6,155 bases of DNA from an uncultured Mycoplasmatota bacterium (GTDB taxonomy: Bacteria > Bacillota_I > Bacilli_A > RF39 > UBA660), in contig CAOKUH010000086.1 in the NCBI GenBank assembly GCA_948472605.1, forward strand, positions 1 through 6,155, read 5' to 3'. Made by a program: the position numbers and the translations under genes. A model generated the notes under the pieces. The model saw nothing but the letters and a program-made list of their open reading frames with translations, had not been told where the DNA came from and made no database searches. Shown here one piece after another: positions 5,723 through 6,155 of this stretch. The number at the start of each line of letters is the position of its first letter. The first letter of the stretch is position 1.

Positions 5723-5996
5723 AATATTATATAAGAACACTAGAACACTTTAAAAATTTTCTGAATTTTACTACCAATTTACTATTTTTGAAAGCAAAAA
5801 TATAAGAAATTATAAAAATATATGTGAATATCTTCAAAAATAAAAATGCTGTAAATACTTATAAATAAAGTATATAACGACATTTAAAAGTTTATAAAAG
5901 ATAGTTAAAAATTATATAACTTTTTTAATCAAAATTAAAACTTTTTAATCTCTTTCATGTAAATTTTAAACACTTTTAATTCATAAGAACAAAAAT
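5723..5996. other. AT-rich gene-free stretch
   Basis: No coding signal in any frame: only short frames without SD sites, such as a 33-codon Phe/Ile/Tyr-rich minus-strand frame that looks like AT noise. The only recognisable item is the degenerate TTTACTAC repeat at 5767-5788. Homopolymeric A and T runs dominate, and no convincing promoter was identified. Confidence 0.6.
5767..5788 (+). repeat. degenerate second copy of the TTTACTACTAA tandem repeat
   Basis: TTTACTACCAA (5767-5777) is followed by TTTACTATTTT (5778-5788). It has the same orientation and 11-bp phasing as the perfect pair at 4568-4589 and is 1199 bp away. The first unit differs at one position and the second at three. Together the two sites flank the Ppx/GppA transcription unit. 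Confidence 0.45.
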
Positions 5997-6012
5997 GGAG
6001 CCATAAGGCTCC
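5991..6012 (-). terminator. hairpin, likely terminator for a leftward gene outside the window
   Basis: GGAGCC (5997-6002) and GGCTCC (6007-6012) form a GC-rich 6-bp stem with a 4-nt loop. Only the minus-strand side is followed by a T-run (A then T5, complement of 5991-5996), so it would terminate transcription coming from beyond position 6155. The plus-strand side runs into CTTCAGGGGG instead. It may alternatively be part of the inverted-repeat cluster that follows. Confidence 0.45.
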
Positions 6013-6033
6013 TTCAGGGGGTTTTGGTTGATT

Positions 6034-6059
6034 CACTCTCACATTATTTCGTAAGAGTG
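6034..6059. repeat. inverted repeat CACTCT/AGAGTG
   Basis: CACTCT (6034-6039) and AGAGTG (6054-6059) are separated by 14 nt. The right arm sits in CGTAAGAGTG, and a palindromic TTTCGAAA (6060-6067) follows at once. It belongs to a run of hairpins from 5997 to 6116. Confidence 0.45.
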
Positions 6060-6070
6060 TTTCGAAAGGT

Positions 6071-6092
6071 TAGCATGATATCTATCATGCTA
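6071..6092. repeat. perfect 10-bp inverted repeat, possible operator
   Basis: The arms TAGCATGATA (6071-6080) and TATCATGCTA (6083-6092) are perfectly complementary around a 2-nt centre (TC). The left arm contains the ATG of a possible gene starting at 6075. As DNA this is a good dimeric repressor site; as RNA it would hide the start codon. A looser pair AGATAA (6092-6097) / TTATCT (6111-6116) follows. Confidence 0.55.
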
Positions 6093-6155
6093 GATAAATC
6101 ATATAATGAATTATCTACTTTGTCAAATAAATTTGAAAAAAATTGTAATTCTTTT
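6075..6155 (+). CDS. possible start of a small unknown gene, cut off by the window end
   Basis: The frame from ATG 6075 is open for 27 codons to the window edge, giving MISIMLDKSYNELSTLSNKF and a charged continuation ending NCNSF. The residue mix is amphipathic and helix-prone, unlike AT-noise frames nearby. GAAAGG (6064-6069) lies 5 nt upstream as a fair SD. The frame is also open upstream to at least 6000 without another good start. The start codon lies inside the perfect inverted repeat at 6071-6092, so expression could be autoregulated. No family is recognised from so short a piece. Confidence 0.35.
   Translation, partial: MISIMLDKSYNELSTLSNKFEKNCNSF

Noticed and set aside
5565..5753. 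A 62-codon plus-strand frame across the structured element
   Set aside because: It overlaps the end of the Ppx/GppA gene, has no SD, runs through the stems and the terminator, and resembles no family.
5800..5960. Short minus-strand frame of 33 Phe/Ile/Tyr-rich codons
   Set aside because: No SD, no homology pattern, and a composition that follows directly from AT-rich noise.

Overview
This is an AT-rich stretch of low-GC Bacillota DNA (Clostridia, or a gut Bacilli/Erysipelotrichia-type lineage). The basis is TTA/AGA/ATA-heavy codon use, purine-rich Shine-Dalgarno (SD) sites of the AGGAGG type, Trp encoded by TGG (standard bacterial code, not the Mycoplasma code), and protein families common in that group. 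The species cannot be named from the window.

Left two thirds (36-4463): everything is on the minus strand and forms a patchwork of intact small accessory enzymes alternating with gene stumps. In transcription order: a frameshifted and truncated YhcG/DUF1016 nuclease remnant; an intact nucleoside/CMP-type deaminase; an intact MazG-like nucleotide pyrophosphohydrolase; a 41-codon stump of a HAD-type phosphatase whose start overlaps the MazG stop; a 624-residue protein with two complete APH/choline-kinase-like domains fused in tandem; a 44-codon stump of a Fic protein; an intact RBBP9/YdeN-type alpha/beta hydrolase; and a 130-residue zinc-ribbon-like protein that also seems to have lost its C-terminus. 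The Fic, HAD and zinc-ribbon stumps keep a usable start and lose the 3' part, and the remnants abut the next intact gene closely. The deaminase, MazG and former HAD phosphatase look like a nucleotide-salvage or 'house-cleaning' operon.

Middle (4464-4680): a divergent intergenic region with a tandem 11-bp repeat (TTTACTACTAA x2) and an extended -10 promoter firing rightward.

Right third (4681-6155): a plus-strand Ppx/GppA-family gene (true start at 4681), followed directly by a compact, less AT-rich, multi-stem element ending in a strong intrinsic terminator (5583-5722). That element is either a structured 3' UTR or an undescribed small RNA. A degenerate copy of the TTTACTAC repeat follows, then about 200 bp of very AT-rich DNA with no gene. 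The right edge holds a dense cluster of inverted repeats and the beginning of a possible plus-strand gene running off the window.

The main points of interest are the serial truncation and fusion pattern of the minus-strand array, the tandem kinase, and the structured element behind the Ppx/GppA gene. No CRISPR array, rRNA, tRNA, transposase or integrase gene is visible.
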